DNA of 64,000 bases from SZUA-430 sp965227535 (GCA_965227535.1 OZ245761.1:3038001-3102000); one strand, 5' to 3'; positions 18,630-28,572 are shown, counted from the stretch's first letter. Notes: a model not told the origin generated them from the sequence alone. Numbers and translations: made by a program.

Positions 18630-21326
18630 TCAATCCTTGGCGAGATCCTTCAATTCATAAACCAACTGCAGCGCATCGCGCGCCGACAATTCGTCAACGT
18701 TGACGGCCTTGAGCCGCGCCTCGAGTTTCGCTTCCGCAACCGGCGCCGACGCCGGCGCAGCAGCGGCGAACAGCGGCAACTCATCGACCACCGTCTTTGC
18801 CCGGCGTCCGCTGTCGCCACGCTCAAGCGCGTGCAGCACTTCCTGCGCGCGCTTCAACACATCGCCAGGCAAACCCGCGAGCTTCGCAACTTGAATGCCG
18901 TAAGACCGGTCGGCAGCACCCGGCGCGACTTCATGCAGAAACACGATCCCGCCCTGCCATTCCTTCACGCGAACGGTGACGTTCGCGACGCCATCAAGCC
19001 GGCCCGCAAGACCCGTCAACTCGTGATAATGCGTAGCGAACAGCGCACGCGATTTGTTGACGCCATGCAACCGCTCGACCGTCGCCCACGCAATCGACAA
19101 GCCGTCGAACGTCGCGGTTCCGCGACCGATCTCATCCAAGATGACGAGCGAGCGTTCGGTTGCTTGGTTCAAGATGGCCGCCGTCTCGACCATCTCGACC
19201 ATAAACGTCGACCGTCCGCGCGCGAGATCATCTGCCGCACCGACGCGGCTGAACAACCGATCGACGACACCAATCTCCGCCGAAGCCGCCGGCACAAACG
19301 ACCCCGCCTGCGCCATGATCGCGATCAACGCGTTCTGGCGGAGGAACGTGGACTTACCCGCCATGTTCGGCCCGGTCACAAGCCAAAGCCGCCCCGATCC
19401 AACGCCTGACAAATCGCAGTCGTTGGCGACAAAGCCCTGCGCATTGCGCCGAAGCGCCGCCTCAACCACGGGATGACGCCCACGCGAAATCTTGAAAGCG
19501 AACCCCGTCTTAATCGAGGGCCGTACAAAATTGCCCTCGACAGCCAATTCGCCAAGTCCCGCCAATACGTCGATGCGCGCAACAACGCCGGCGACAACGC
19601 TGATCGCAGCCGCCGCAGCACGAACCGCCTCGGTCATCTGATCGAACAGCGAAAGCTCGATCGCGAGCGCCTCACCCGCCGCATCCGCAATGCGTGACGC
19701 GAGTTCGGACAGCTCAGTGTTCGTGAAACGCTGCGCCTGCGCCGTCGTCTGGCGGTGAATAAAACTCCGCCCCGCTTCGGTGGTTTTCAGTTTCTCGGCA
19801 TTCGTGACCGTGATCTCGATGTGATAGCCGAGCACATTGTTGTGCCGCACCTTCAGCGAGCCGATCCCGGTATCGGTCTTCAGCCGCGATTCCAAATCGA
19901 TGATCACACGCCGCGCGTCATCGCGCAGCGCGCGCGCCTCATCCAGCCGCTGATGCGCACCCGTCGCGACGAATCCACCATCGCGCGCCATCAACGGTAA
20001 ATCTGCCCCCAAAGTCGCCTGCAACCGATCGAGCAACGGCGTAAGCGCACGCTCACTTTCCGTAATCAGCTGCAACGCCTGCGTCAACGACGGCGGCAAC
20101 GTTGTCAACGCGTCACTCTTATGCGCCACGGCCTCGCGCAAGCCAAACGCCAGCATCAACGCGTCGCGCACAGCGCCCAGATCACGCGGGCCGCCACGAT
20201 CGACGCTGAGCCGCCCCAGCGCACGCGCCATATCCGGCATCCGTCGCAGCACCCCGCGAACGGTATCGCGCGAAGCCGCATTGCCGACGAAATAGGCGAC
20301 GCCATCAAGCCGCGCCTCGATCGCCGCAACATCGGTCAGCGGCGCCAAAATCCATTCGCAAAGCTCGCGTCCGCCCGGCGACGTCAGCGTCCGGTCGATG
20401 GTCGAAAGCAAACTCCCGTTCGCCTCGCCCGCCAAGGTCTCGACGATTTCGAGATTGCGCCGCGTGGCCGCGTCGATCGTCATGACGTGCGAAGGCGCTT
20501 CCTGCCGCGGCGGCGACAACGCCGGCAGCTTCCCCTTCTGCGTCAGCTCCAAATACGAAAGCACAACGCCCGCAGCTGCGATCTCGGCACGCGAATAACT
20601 GCCGAACGCATCGAGCGTCGCGACGCCGAACTGCGCGCGCAACAATCGCTCACCCGTCGCCGAGTCGAACTTCACCACCGGCAGGATCGTCGCGCGCGGC
20701 CCAAGCTCGCGCACGACCGGCCCCGCCGCCGCATCGTCCATCAGGACGTCCGGCACCAACAATTCGGCCGGCTCGATACGCGCCAACGCATGCGAGAGGC
20801 CCGCCTCGTCGACAGAAGCAACGTGAAAAGCGCCGTCGGAAATGTCGGCCCACGCCAGCGCGTACGCGCCACCCACGCGCGCCAGCGCCGCGAGATAATT
20901 GTGCCGCCGCGCGCTCAGCAACTGATCTTCGGTCAGCGTGCCCGGGGTAACAACGCGCACCACGTCGCGCGCCACGACTGACTTCGACCCGCGTTTCTTC
21001 GCCTCGGCAGGATCTTCGATCTGCTCGCAAATCGCGACCTTGAACCCCTTGCGGATCAAGGTCAGCAGGTAGGCTTCCGACGAATGCACCGGCACGCCGC
21101 ACATCGGAATGTCGGCGTCCAGATGCTTACCCCGTTTCGTAAGGGCAATATCAAGCGCCGCCGCGGCCTTGACGGCATCGTCGAAGAACAGCTCGTAGAA
21201 ATCGCCCATACGATAGAACAGCAGGTAATCCGCATGCGCTGCCTTGATGCGGTGATACTGCGTCATCATGGGCGATGACGCGGGCGCGGCCGCTTCCGTG
21301 TCGAACGCTGCAACCACGCGATTCAT
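18630..21326 (-). CDS. mutS: DNA mismatch repair ATPase MutS
   Basis: MutS finds base mismatches and recruits MutL. The 898-residue protein has the N-terminal mismatch-contact motif with F43 and E45 (DFYEL), connector and lever regions, and a C-terminal ABC-type ATPase with Walker A GPNMAGKST and the downstream signature VEMVETAAILNQAT. Length and order are normal for bacterial MutS. It is divergent from maeB with about 105 bases between the starts. Confidence 0.98.
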   Translation of the reverse strand: MNRVVAAFDTEAAAPASSPMMTQYHRIKAAHADYLLFYRMGDFYELFFDDAVKAAAALDIALTKRGKHLDADIPMCGVPVHSSEAYLLTLIRKGFKVAICEQIEDPAEAKKRGSKSVVARDVVRVVTPGTLTEDQLLSARRHNYLAALARVGGAYALAWADISDGAFHVASVDEAGLSHALARIEPAELLVPDVLMDDAAAGPVVRELGPRATILPVVKFDSATGERLLRAQFGVATLDAFGSYSRAEIAAAGVVLSYLELTQKGKLPALSPPRQEAPSHVMTIDAATRRNLEIVETLAGEANGSLLSTIDRTLTSPGGRELCEWILAPLTDVAAIEARLDGVAYFVGNAASRDTVRGVLRRMPDMARALGRLSVDRGGPRDLGAVRDALMLAFGLREAVAHKSDALTTLPPSLTQALQLITESERALTPLLDRLQATLGADLPLMARDGGFVATGAHQRLDEARALRDDARRVIIDLESRLKTDTGIGSLKVRHNNVLGYHIEITVTNAEKLKTTEAGRSFIHRQTTAQAQRFTNTELSELASRIADAAGEALAIELSLFDQMTEAVRAAAAAISVVAGVVARIDVLAGLGELAVEGNFVRPSIKTGFAFKISRGRHPVVEAALRRNAQGFVANDCDLSGVGSGRLWLVTGPNMAGKSTFLRQNALIAIMAQAGSFVPAASAEIGVVDRLFSRVGAADDLARGRSTFMVEMVETAAILNQATERSLVILDEIGRGTATFDGLSIAWATVERLHGVNKSRALFATHYHELTGLAGRLDGVANVTVRVKEWQGGIVFLHEVAPGAADRSYGIQVAKLAGLPGDVLKRAQEVLHALERGDSGRRAKTVVDELPLFAAAAPASAPVAEAKLEARLKAVNVDELSARDALQLVYELKDLAKD

Positions 21327-21431
21327 CGCCGTCCGCCCTTGTGCCTTGGGCCGCCGCGCAGGTATTCAGGCATCAGCAAAATCGGCCCCGCGCCGGGACG
21401 CAGGCGCCCGCGCGAACCCCACGGCGAGTCC

Positions 21432-23696
21432 ATGTCAAAAAAGCGTCCATTTACGGATCAGGAAGCCCTTCTTTTTCATAGCCAGCCCAAGCCTGGCAAG
21501 CTGGAAATCCGCGCGACCAAGCCGATGGAGACACAGCGCGACCTAAGCCTCGCCTATTCTCCGGGCGTGGCGGTGCCGGTGCGCGCCATCGCCGAAGATC
21601 CATCCACAGCCTACGACTACACGGCCAAGGGAAATCTCGTCGCCGTCATCTCGAACGGCACCGCGATCTTGGGGTTAGGCGACCTCGGCGCCCTGGCGTC
21701 GAAACCGGTCATGGAAGGCAAGGCCGTCCTCTTCAAGCGCTTCGCCGACGTGGATTCTATCGACCTCGAAGTCGACACCACCGACGTCGAGCAGTTCATC
21801 AACTGCGTGCGTTACCTGGGCCCGACCTTCGGCGGCATCAACCTCGAAGACATCAAAGCCCCCGACTGCTTCATCATCGAGCAACGCCTGCGCGAGTTGA
21901 TGGACATCCCTGTCTTCCACGACGACCAGCATGGCACCGCCATCATCACCGCGGCAGGCCTCATCAACGCGCTCTACCTCACCGGCCGCGACATCAAGAC
22001 CGCGAAAATGGTCGTGAACGGCGCAGGCTCCGCCGGCATCGCCTGCCTCGAACTCATCAAGGCGATGGGCATGCCGAACGAGAACGCGGTCCTCTGCGAC
22101 ACCAAAGGCGTGATCTACAAAGGTCGCACCGAAGGCATGAACCAGTGGAAGTCGGCCCACGCCGTGACGACCAAGATGCGCACCTTGGCCGAAGCCGTGG
22201 AAGGCGCCGACGTGTTCTTGGGCCTCTCCGTCAAAGGCGCGATGACGCAAGCCATGGTCAAGTCGATGGCGCCCAAGCCCTTGATCTTCGCCTGCGCCAA
22301 CCCCGACCCGGAAATCACGCCCGAAGACGTGCGCGCCGTACGCAGCGACGCGATCATCGCCACCGGCCGCTCCGACTACGCGAACCAGGTCAACAACGTC
22401 TTGGGCTTTCCCTACATCTTCCGCGGCGCACTCGACGTTCGCGCGCGCACGATCAACGATGAGATGAAAATCGCCGCCGTGCATGCGCTCGCCGAACTCG
22501 CGCGCGAAGACGTGCCTGACGAAGTCGCCGCCGCCTACCTTGGCGCACGGCCGAAATTCGGTTCCGACTACATCATCCCCGTGCCCTTCGACCCACGCCT
22601 GATCTCCCGCGTTCCCGTCGCCGTCGCCAAGGCCGCGATGGAGTCCGGCGTCGCGCGCAAGCCGATTGCCGACCTCGACCGCTACGCCAACGAACTTGCC
22701 TCGCGCCTCGACCCCGTCGCCTCGATCGTCCAGCGCGTCGTCGCCCGCGTGCGCATGCAGCCCAAGCGCGTCGTCTTCGCCGAGGGCGAAGAAGAAGCCG
22801 TCATCCGCGCAGCGCTGTCCTACCAAGCCTCCGGCCTCGGCAAGGCGATCCTCGTCGGCGATCCGGAACGCATCAAGGAAACCGCGCGCCAAGCCGGCAT
22901 CGAAGAATTCCGCGAACTCGAAGTGCAATTCGCCCGCGAAAGCCCGCGCACCGCCGAATACGCCGACGCGCTCTACAAACGCTGGCAGCGCCGCGGCGCC
23001 CTGCATCGCGATTGCCTGCGCCAAGTGACGCTCGACCGCAACATCTTCGCCGCCTCTGTCGTCGCCGCCGGCCACGCCGACGCGATGGTGACCGGCGTGA
23101 CGCGCCACTACTCAGTCGCCCTCGCCGACGTCCGCCACGTTCTGGATCCAAAGCCCGGTGAGCGCCTGATGGGCGTCTCGATCATCCTGCACGGCGGCCG
23201 CACGGTCTTCGTCGCCGACACCAACGTCCACGAGATGCCGGAACCGGACGTCCTCGCCGACATCACCGTGCAGACCGCAGCGGTGGTCCGCCGTTTCGGC
23301 TACGAGCCGCACGTCGCCCTCCTCGCCTACTCGACCTTCGGCCAGCCGTGGGGCGAACGTTCGCAGCGTGTGCGCGAAGCCGTCGACATCCTCGACAAGC
23401 GCAACGTCGATTTCCAATACGACGGCGAAATGAACGCGGACATTGCCCTCGACGCGGAACTCCGCCTCGCGCGCTATCCCTTCAGCCGCTTGAAGGAACC
23501 CGCGAACGTCCTCATCATGCCCGCTATCCATTCCGCCTCGATCTCCACCACGATGACGGAAGTGATCGGCGGCGCCACGGTGATCGGCCCGCTGCTCGTC
23601 GGCATGTCGAAGTCGGTGCAGATCGCGCCCCTCGGCGCCACGATGAGCGACATCGTCAACATGGCGGCCCTTGCCGCCTACAACATCTCGAGCTGA
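21432..23696 (+). CDS. maeB: NADP-dependent malic enzyme with C-terminal phosphotransacetylase-like domain
   Basis: The enzyme decarboxylates malate to pyruvate and makes NADPH. The 754-residue protein is the large MaeB form: malic enzyme N-domain (about 20-150), NAD(P)-binding domain (about 165-400) and a phosphate acetyl/butyryltransferase-like domain (about 430-750), which in characterised homologues serves in regulation and assembly rather than catalysis. The start at 21432 begins MSKKRPFTDQEALL; an earlier in-frame start (21339) lacks family similarity. Next to the PHB genes downstream it could help supply NADPH, an inference. Confidence 0.95.
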   Translation: MSKKRPFTDQEALLFHSQPKPGKLEIRATKPMETQRDLSLAYSPGVAVPVRAIAEDPSTAYDYTAKGNLVAVISNGTAILGLGDLGALASKPVMEGKAVLFKRFADVDSIDLEVDTTDVEQFINCVRYLGPTFGGINLEDIKAPDCFIIEQRLRELMDIPVFHDDQHGTAIITAAGLINALYLTGRDIKTAKMVVNGAGSAGIACLELIKAMGMPNENAVLCDTKGVIYKGRTEGMNQWKSAHAVTTKMRTLAEAVEGADVFLGLSVKGAMTQAMVKSMAPKPLIFACANPDPEITPEDVRAVRSDAIIATGRSDYANQVNNVLGFPYIFRGALDVRARTINDEMKIAAVHALAELAREDVPDEVAAAYLGARPKFGSDYIIPVPFDPRLISRVPVAVAKAAMESGVARKPIADLDRYANELASRLDPVASIVQRVVARVRMQPKRVVFAEGEEEAVIRAALSYQASGLGKAILVGDPERIKETARQAGIEEFRELEVQFARESPRTAEYADALYKRWQRRGALHRDCLRQVTLDRNIFAASVVAAGHADAMVTGVTRHYSVALADVRHVLDPKPGERLMGVSIILHGGRTVFVADTNVHEMPEPDVLADITVQTAAVVRRFGYEPHVALLAYSTFGQPWGERSQRVREAVDILDKRNVDFQYDGEMNADIALDAELRLARYPFSRLKEPANVLIMPAIHSASISTTMTEVIGGATVIGPLLVGMSKSVQIAPLGATMSDIVNMAALAAYNISS

Positions 23697-23701
23697 GCGC
23701 C

Positions 23702-24469
23702 ATGCTGAACATCCACCTCGTCCCCTGCCTCAGCGACAACTACGCGTATCTTGTGCATGAGCCCTCGACGAACCTGGTCGCCGTGGTCGATCCGTCGGAA
23801 GCAGCACCCGTCAACGCCGCGCTCGACAAGCACAAACTCAAACTCACGCACATCCTGAACACGCATCATCACTTCGACCACACCGGCGGCAATCTGGAAC
23901 TGAAAGCGCAACACAACGCCCGCGTCGTCGGCCCGCGCGCCGACCGCGAACGCATCCCCGGCATCGACGAAGAAGTCGGCGAAGGTGACGTCTGGGCGCT
24001 CGGCGCATCGAAAGCCAAAATCTTCGACATCCCCGCGCACACGAAGGGCCACATCGCCTTCTGGTTTGAAGCCGACAAAGCCGTCTTCACCGGCGACACC
24101 ATGTTCGCCATGGGCTGCGGCCGCCTCTTCGAAGGCACACCAGCCCAAATGTGGTCCAGCCTCTCGAAACTCGCGGCCCTGCCGCCCGACACGCGCGTCT
24201 TCTGCGGCCACGAATACACGCTCTCGAACGGCAAGTTCGCCGTGACCCTCGAACCCAACAACGCCGCATTGAAGAAACGCATGGCCGAAGTCGAAAGCTT
24301 GCGCGCCGCCGGCAGATCCACGATCCCATCAACGATCGGCCTGGAACGAGAAACCAACCCGTTCCTGCGTCCGGCAAGCGTCGAACTGCGCAAATCGCTC
24401 GGCATGGAAAACGCAGACGTCGTCGCGGTCTTCGCCGAAACCCGGCAGCGCAAAGACGTCTTCAAGTAG
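23702..24469 (+). CDS. gloB: Hydroxyacylglutathione hydrolase (glyoxalase II)
   Basis: GloB hydrolyses S-D-lactoylglutathione to lactate and glutathione in methylglyoxal detoxification. The 255-residue protein has the metallo-beta-lactamase motif THHHFDH (54-60) and the C-terminal helical substrate domain (NPFLR near 220). The start at 23702 lies five bases past maeB, and the length equals that of the family. Confidence 0.96.
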   Translation: MLNIHLVPCLSDNYAYLVHEPSTNLVAVVDPSEAAPVNAALDKHKLKLTHILNTHHHFDHTGGNLELKAQHNARVVGPRADRERIPGIDEEVGEGDVWALGASKAKIFDIPAHTKGHIAFWFEADKAVFTGDTMFAMGCGRLFEGTPAQMWSSLSKLAALPPDTRVFCGHEYTLSNGKFAVTLEPNNAALKKRMAEVESLRAAGRSTIPSTIGLERETNPFLRPASVELRKSLGMENADVVAVFAETRQRKDVFK

Positions 24470-24478
24470 CGCGCACAC

Positions 24479-25216
24479 ATGCGAGCGCAGCTGATCCTCA
24501 TCATCTCGCTCATCACGGCCCAAGCCGCGAGCGCCGATGCGAAACCGCCCTGCGCCGAACAAACCTTCGACGGCAGCCGCTTCACCGTGTGCCCCGTCGA
24601 CACGACGGCGCACGATATCGAACTCGCCTGGGCCGATAAGAGCGGCGCGCCCTACCGCGCCTTCCACATCTACGCGGAAAAGAACGACACCAAGTCGGTC
24701 CGCTTCGCGATGAACGCCGGCATGTTCCACTTCGACGGCTCGCCCGTCGGCCTCCTGAAGATCGACGGTCGCGACATCGGCCGCATCTCGACCAAAGACG
24801 GCCCCGGCAACTTCCACATGAAGCCGAACGGCGTCTTCTTCCTTAGCGGAGACAACGTCGGCATCGAAACCACCGACACGTTCCTGAAGCGCACGAACGC
24901 AGACTCCGCCACGCAGTCCGGCCCGATGCTTCTCATCAACGGCGCGATGCATCCCTCGATCCAAGACGACGGCCCCTCGCGCCTCATCCGCAACGGCGTC
25001 GGCATTCGCGGTTCGCGCAAAGCGTTCTTCGCGATCAGCGAAGACCCGGTCTCGTTCGGTAAATTCGCGCGCCTCTTCCGCGACGCCCTCGACTGCACCG
25101 ACGCGCTCTACTTCGACGGCAGCGTCTCGAGCCTCTGGGTCCCCTCACAAAACCGCGACGACAGAGCCGTCCCTTTCGGCCCCATGGTCATCGTCCGCAA
25201 CAAGCCAACGAAATGA
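24479..25216 (+). CDS. Exported phosphodiester glycosidase-domain (DUF2233-like) protein
   Basis: The 245-residue protein starts with a signal peptide (about 1-20, cleavage probably near ASADA). The rest fits the DUF2233/NAGPA-type phosphodiester glycosidase fold, with the motifs MNAGMF (about 80) and GPGNFHMKPNGVFFL and a late DGSVSSLW. These enzymes remove N-acetylglucosamine-type sugars from phosphodiesters, but the bacterial substrate is unknown. It overlaps the following cupin gene by four bases. Confidence 0.8.
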   Translation: MRAQLILIISLITAQAASADAKPPCAEQTFDGSRFTVCPVDTTAHDIELAWADKSGAPYRAFHIYAEKNDTKSVRFAMNAGMFHFDGSPVGLLKIDGRDIGRISTKDGPGNFHMKPNGVFFLSGDNVGIETTDTFLKRTNADSATQSGPMLLINGAMHPSIQDDGPSRLIRNGVGIRGSRKAFFAISEDPVSFGKFARLFRDALDCTDALYFDGSVSSLWVPSQNRDDRAVPFGPMVIVRNKPTK

Positions 25217-25626
25217 CCGCCGACGACATCATCCGCGCGCTCGATCTCAAGCCGCATCCCGAAGGGGGTCACTTCCGCGAAACCTTCCGCGACCCGAACG
25301 GCGCGCGCGGTGCCTCAACGGCGATCTACTACTTGCTCAAGCAAGGTGAACGCTCGCATTGGCATCGCGTCGACGCGGCAGAGGTCTGGCACTTCTACGC
25401 CGGCGACCCGCTCGAACTCGCACTCTCGACCGACAGCCGCACGACCCAAACACAGATACTCGGCACAAACATCGCCAAAGGCGAACGACCGCAAATCATC
25501 GTGCCGAAAAATGTTTGGCAAAGCGCAAAGCCGCTCGGCGCCTTCACACTCGTCGGCTGCACGGTTGCGCCGGCGTTCATGTTCGAGGCCTTCGAAATGG
25601 CCCCGCCAAATTGGCGCCCGGCCTAG
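25213..25626 (+). CDS. Cupin-fold protein (cupin_5/DUF985 type)
   Basis: The 137-residue protein has the DUF985 opening LDLKPHPEGGHFRETFR and the cupin metal-type motif with histidines in SHWHRVDAAEVWHFY. It is likely a small metal-binding or sugar-binding protein of unknown role. It overlaps the upstream gene (ATGA) and its stop shares CTAG with the convergent gene. Confidence 0.85.
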   Translation: MTADDIIRALDLKPHPEGGHFRETFRDPNGARGASTAIYYLLKQGERSHWHRVDAAEVWHFYAGDPLELALSTDSRTTQTQILGTNIAKGERPQIIVPKNVWQSAKPLGAFTLVGCTVAPAFMFEAFEMAPPNWRPA

Positions 25627-26348
25627 CGGAAAATCTGGCTGAGCTGCTTGCGAATGGCAAACGACGACGGTCGGCCGCCCAAGCCCTGCTCGACGGAAAA
25701 GCTGACGATCAGCATGTCGCCTTGCATCGAGATGCCGGGATAACCGGGCGCAAAACGTGCGCGTTTGAGAAAATTCGAAACGCCCGCGCGGCCCGGGCCC
25801 GTGCGCACCACGGCGAATAGCGCCGTGCCCGCATTGCGGATCGCATCGAACAAGACGCAGCGCGCGACGGCATTGCTGCCGGCCGCGTTCCAATTCGCCT
25901 CAAACAGCACCTCGCGCCCGATCTCGGCGCGCAGCTGCATCATGATGCGTCCGGCGATGTCGCGGATGGTCCCGATCGGGGGCGACTGGCACATCAGCGG
26001 CTGCGCAGGTCCGTTGGGCGCCATTGGAATGCCACGCCGGTTCTCCGGCGTGAATAGGGTCACCCCGCCGAGGCCCGAAAGCCTGAGCACGATCTCGCCG
26101 TCGTCGCGCAACAGGATCCGGTCCCCGCCCGCCGCCGGCTGCCACCGCAAAACAAGAATCTCATCCGTCCGGTCGAACCGGACCTTGGGCAATTCGCTCG
26201 ACAGATCGAGCACAAATCCGATGCCTGAGAATTCAGACGCATAGTGCGCGACAGGCGCCAACTGCCGGTCGTTCGCGCGCGACACCATCGCGCCCGCGCT
26301 GGTCAGCGCGACGAAGGCAATGATGATCAGACGCGCGATAGTCCGCAA
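25623..26348 (-). CDS. Hypothetical exported protein, possibly DUF4908-like
   Basis: The 241-residue protein has an N-terminal signal peptide (about 1-25) and a soluble domain rich in beta strands. One Cys pair (C119 and C163, approximate) could form a disulfide. The overall build resembles periplasmic proteins of unknown function in other alphaproteobacteria; the DUF4908 suggestion is from memory and weak. Confidence 0.6.
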   Translation of the reverse strand: MRTIARLIIIAFVALTSAGAMVSRANDRQLAPVAHYASEFSGIGFVLDLSSELPKVRFDRTDEILVLRWQPAAGGDRILLRDDGEIVLRLSGLGGVTLFTPENRRGIPMAPNGPAQPLMCQSPPIGTIRDIAGRIMMQLRAEIGREVLFEANWNAAGSNAVARCVLFDAIRNAGTALFAVVRTGPGRAGVSNFLKRARFAPGYPGISMQGDMLIVSFSVEQGLGGRPSSFAIRKQLSQIFR

Positions 26349-26768
26349 CGGCGACGCTCCAAATACGGGACGCGCAGGCCCCGGCCCTTTTCAGGCCGCC
26401 CACGAACAAGCCACACCCCGCGAATCCCGAAGAGCGTCTATGGCCTTGGATGATGGCAACAATGTGGTTCGATTAACGCCCAGATTCCCCAGCGTTAATC
26501 ACAGGTTACTGACCGCCGCGCATCGCTGTCGAAAGCGCAGGCGATGTTCGGTCCATTGCGGCATTCCTGCCACGACCGACTGCCGCAAACGACACCGATA
26601 GATCACACCGCGTCAGCAAGCCCCGAAGCGTACGACGAACACACCTTCCTAACCCTGCCTGTAACCGTCAGGCGCGCGATGAGCCCCTGTCGTGCCGCCC
26701 CTCGATGCCCCCGCCAATCCGCGCCTCCTTGAATTGCGAGCACGCTGCGAAGCGGTTAGTGAAGCGGC
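26349..26768. other. Intergenic region between two divergent genes, with one dyad
   Basis: No gene is supported here. The only clear structure is a perfect 9-bp inverted repeat (26471-26479 and 26492-26500) with a 12-base spacer, each arm containing TTAA. Promoters for the gene on either side must lie here but no clear -35/-10 pair stands out. Confidence 0.5.
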
Positions 26769-27323
26769 ATGTCCGCGACCGCGCCCGACATTTGGACCGT
26801 CCCGAGCTTCACCTCCGCCGCGGAATGTGAAGACCTGATCGCGCGCGCCGAAGCCGCAGGCTTCGAAGCGGCGACCATCAACACCCAGCGCGGAGCGGAA
26901 CGCGATGACACCGTCCGCAACAACGACCGCGTGATCATCGACGATCACGATCTGGCGAACGATCTCTGGCAGCGACTCAAGCCGCACGTCCCGCCCTTCG
27001 TCGCCGGCCGCCAAGCCATCGGCCTCAACGAACGCTTTCGCTTCTACCGCTACGACCCGTCGCAACGCTTCCGCGGGCACGTCGACAACGCCTATGTCCG
27101 CGCGACAGGCGAAGCGAGCCTGCTCACCTTCATGATCTATCTGAACGACGCCTACGAAGGCGGCGAGACAACATTTCCCGGCCAAACGATTGTGCCCGAG
27201 CGCGGCCTCGCGCTCCTCTTCCACCACGAAATCTTCCACGAGGGCCGCCCGGTCGCACGCGGCCGCAAATACGTCCTGCGCTCTGACGTAATGTTCAATC
27301 CCATCGGCAAGATCAGCGGCTAG
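26769..27323 (+). CDS. 2-oxoglutarate/Fe(II) oxygenase, prolyl 4-hydroxylase type
   Basis: The 184-residue cytoplasmic protein has the double-stranded beta-helix iron site H104-x-D106 (GHVDNAY) and H157 (FHEGRPV), with the 2-oxoglutarate-binding basic residue in RGRKYVLRSD (about R166/K167). The GGETTFP segment near 131 is typical of the P4H family. The substrate, protein or small molecule, is unknown. Confidence 0.88.
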   Translation: MSATAPDIWTVPSFTSAAECEDLIARAEAAGFEAATINTQRGAERDDTVRNNDRVIIDDHDLANDLWQRLKPHVPPFVAGRQAIGLNERFRFYRYDPSQRFRGHVDNAYVRATGEASLLTFMIYLNDAYEGGETTFPGQTIVPERGLALLFHHEIFHEGRPVARGRKYVLRSDVMFNPIGKISG

Positions 27324-27344
27324 CCCCTCGCCGCCAATCGCACA

Positions 27345-27377
27345 AACAAAAACGGCGCCGGAACACCCGACGCCGTT
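27345..27377 (-). terminator. Rho-independent terminator after phbB
   Basis: An 11-bp stem with one G-T pair (27351-27361 with 27367-27377), a 5-base loop and a T-rich tail on the minus strand stand between the converging oxygenase and phbB genes. Confidence 0.85.
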
Positions 27378-27398
27378 CAAACCGTGAAGCGCAAAGCC

Positions 27399-28121
27399 TC
27401 AATACATATGCTGGCCGCCGTTGATCGACATCGTCGAGCCGGTGACGAAGCCGCCGTCGTCCGACACCAGGAACATCACGCCGCGCGCGATCTCTTCGGC
27501 TTTGCCCAAGCGCCCAACCGGAATCTTCGCGACGATCTTCTCAAGCACGTTCGGCGGCACGGCGGCCACCATGTCGGTGTCGATGTAGCCGGGCGCAATG
27601 GCGTTGACCGTGACGCCCTTCGGCGCGCCTTCTTGCGCCAAGGCCTTTGTGAAACCGTGGATGCCCGACTTCGCGGCGGCATAGTTCACCTGGCCGTACT
27701 GCCCGGCCTGCCCGTTGATCGAGCCGATGTTGACGATGCGACCGAACCCGCGGTCCAACATCCCGTCCCACACGGCTTTGCACATGTTGAAGCAACCGCC
27801 CAGATTGGTGTCCATCACCTCATCCCACTGCGCCCGCGACTGCTTCTTTAGCGTCGCGTCGCGCGTAATACCGGCGTTGTTCACGAGAATGTCGACTGGC
27901 CCGAGCTTTGCGACCACTTCCGCGACGCCCTTGATGCACTGATCGTAATCGGCGACGTCCCACTTGAAGCACGCGATCCCGTGCTTGTCCGCGCAACCTT
28001 TGGCGCGCTCGTCATTGCCCATATAGTTCGCGGCGACTTTGTAACCGGCCTTCTTCAGCGCGACGGAAATCGCCTCGCCGATACCGCGCGTGCCGCCTGT
28101 AACAATCGCTACCCGTGACAT
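27399..28121 (-). CDS. phbB: Acetoacetyl-CoA reductase
   Basis: PhbB (PhaB) reduces acetoacetyl-CoA to (R)-3-hydroxybutyryl-CoA with NADPH for polyhydroxybutyrate. The 240-residue short-chain dehydrogenase has the cofactor motif GGTRGIGEA near residue 9 and the YxxxK pair in VNYAAAKSG. The C-terminal SINGGQHMY is typical of PhbB. A GGAGG lies eight bases before the start. It is on the same strand as the acetyltransferase gene upstream, with one small gene between them. Confidence 0.93.
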   Translation of the reverse strand: MSRVAIVTGGTRGIGEAISVALKKAGYKVAANYMGNDERAKGCADKHGIACFKWDVADYDQCIKGVAEVVAKLGPVDILVNNAGITRDATLKKQSRAQWDEVMDTNLGGCFNMCKAVWDGMLDRGFGRIVNIGSINGQAGQYGQVNYAAAKSGIHGFTKALAQEGAPKGVTVNAIAPGYIDTDMVAAVPPNVLEKIVAKIPVGRLGKAEEIARGVMFLVSDDGGFVTGSTMSINGGQHMY

Positions 28122-28164
28122 TCGTTCCTCCGTTGCGTCGGCCTCTCAGGAGCCGATCCTTGTC

Positions 28165-28554
28165 TCATTGTTGATAGCACACAAAGTCGGCCAGCTTCGG
28201 GTCGCCCGCAGGCACGACCGTCACTTCGCCGTCGATATGCAGATAGGTTCGCCCTCGCGGATCCAGCTTCATCACCGCCACGATGCCCTCGGCTTCGCCG
28301 CTGACGAACTTAATCTCGGCGCCCAGAACATTGACGAAACCGGTCTTGCCCAGGCGGGTGTAACGACCGAGGCCGTCGAACGAGAAGGTGCCGAGCACCG
28401 ACGGCGCGAACCGATCGCTGCCGGTACCGGTCAGCCGATCGACCGTCAGAACCTGGCACGCGAACACCCCGTCCGGCATAGTGGAATCGGCGATCGCCGC
28501 GGCCGGCAATAGCGACGAGGCAGCGATCGAAAGCAGAGCAACGCGTTTTCTCAT
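28165..28554 (-). CDS. Small exported protein between the phb genes
   Basis: The 129-residue protein has a clear signal peptide (about 1-22, AAAIADS) and a mature beta-rich domain of about 105 residues with two cysteines (C33 and C126, approximate) that could pair. I do not recognise a family. It lies between phbA and phbB, 18 and 43 bases from its neighbours, so it is likely in their transcript even though PHB synthesis is cytoplasmic. Confidence 0.7.
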   Translation of the reverse strand: MRKRVALLSIAASSLLPAAAIADSTMPDGVFACQVLTVDRLTGTGSDRFAPSVLGTFSFDGLGRYTRLGKTGFVNVLGAEIKFVSGEAEGIVAVMKLDPRGRTYLHIDGEVTVVPAGDPKLADFVCYQQ

Positions 28555-28572
28555 GACGCCTGAGGTTGCCTC

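Noticed and set aside
21675..23108. A 477-codon minus-strand open frame
   Set aside because: It is antisense to maeB and has no family signature.
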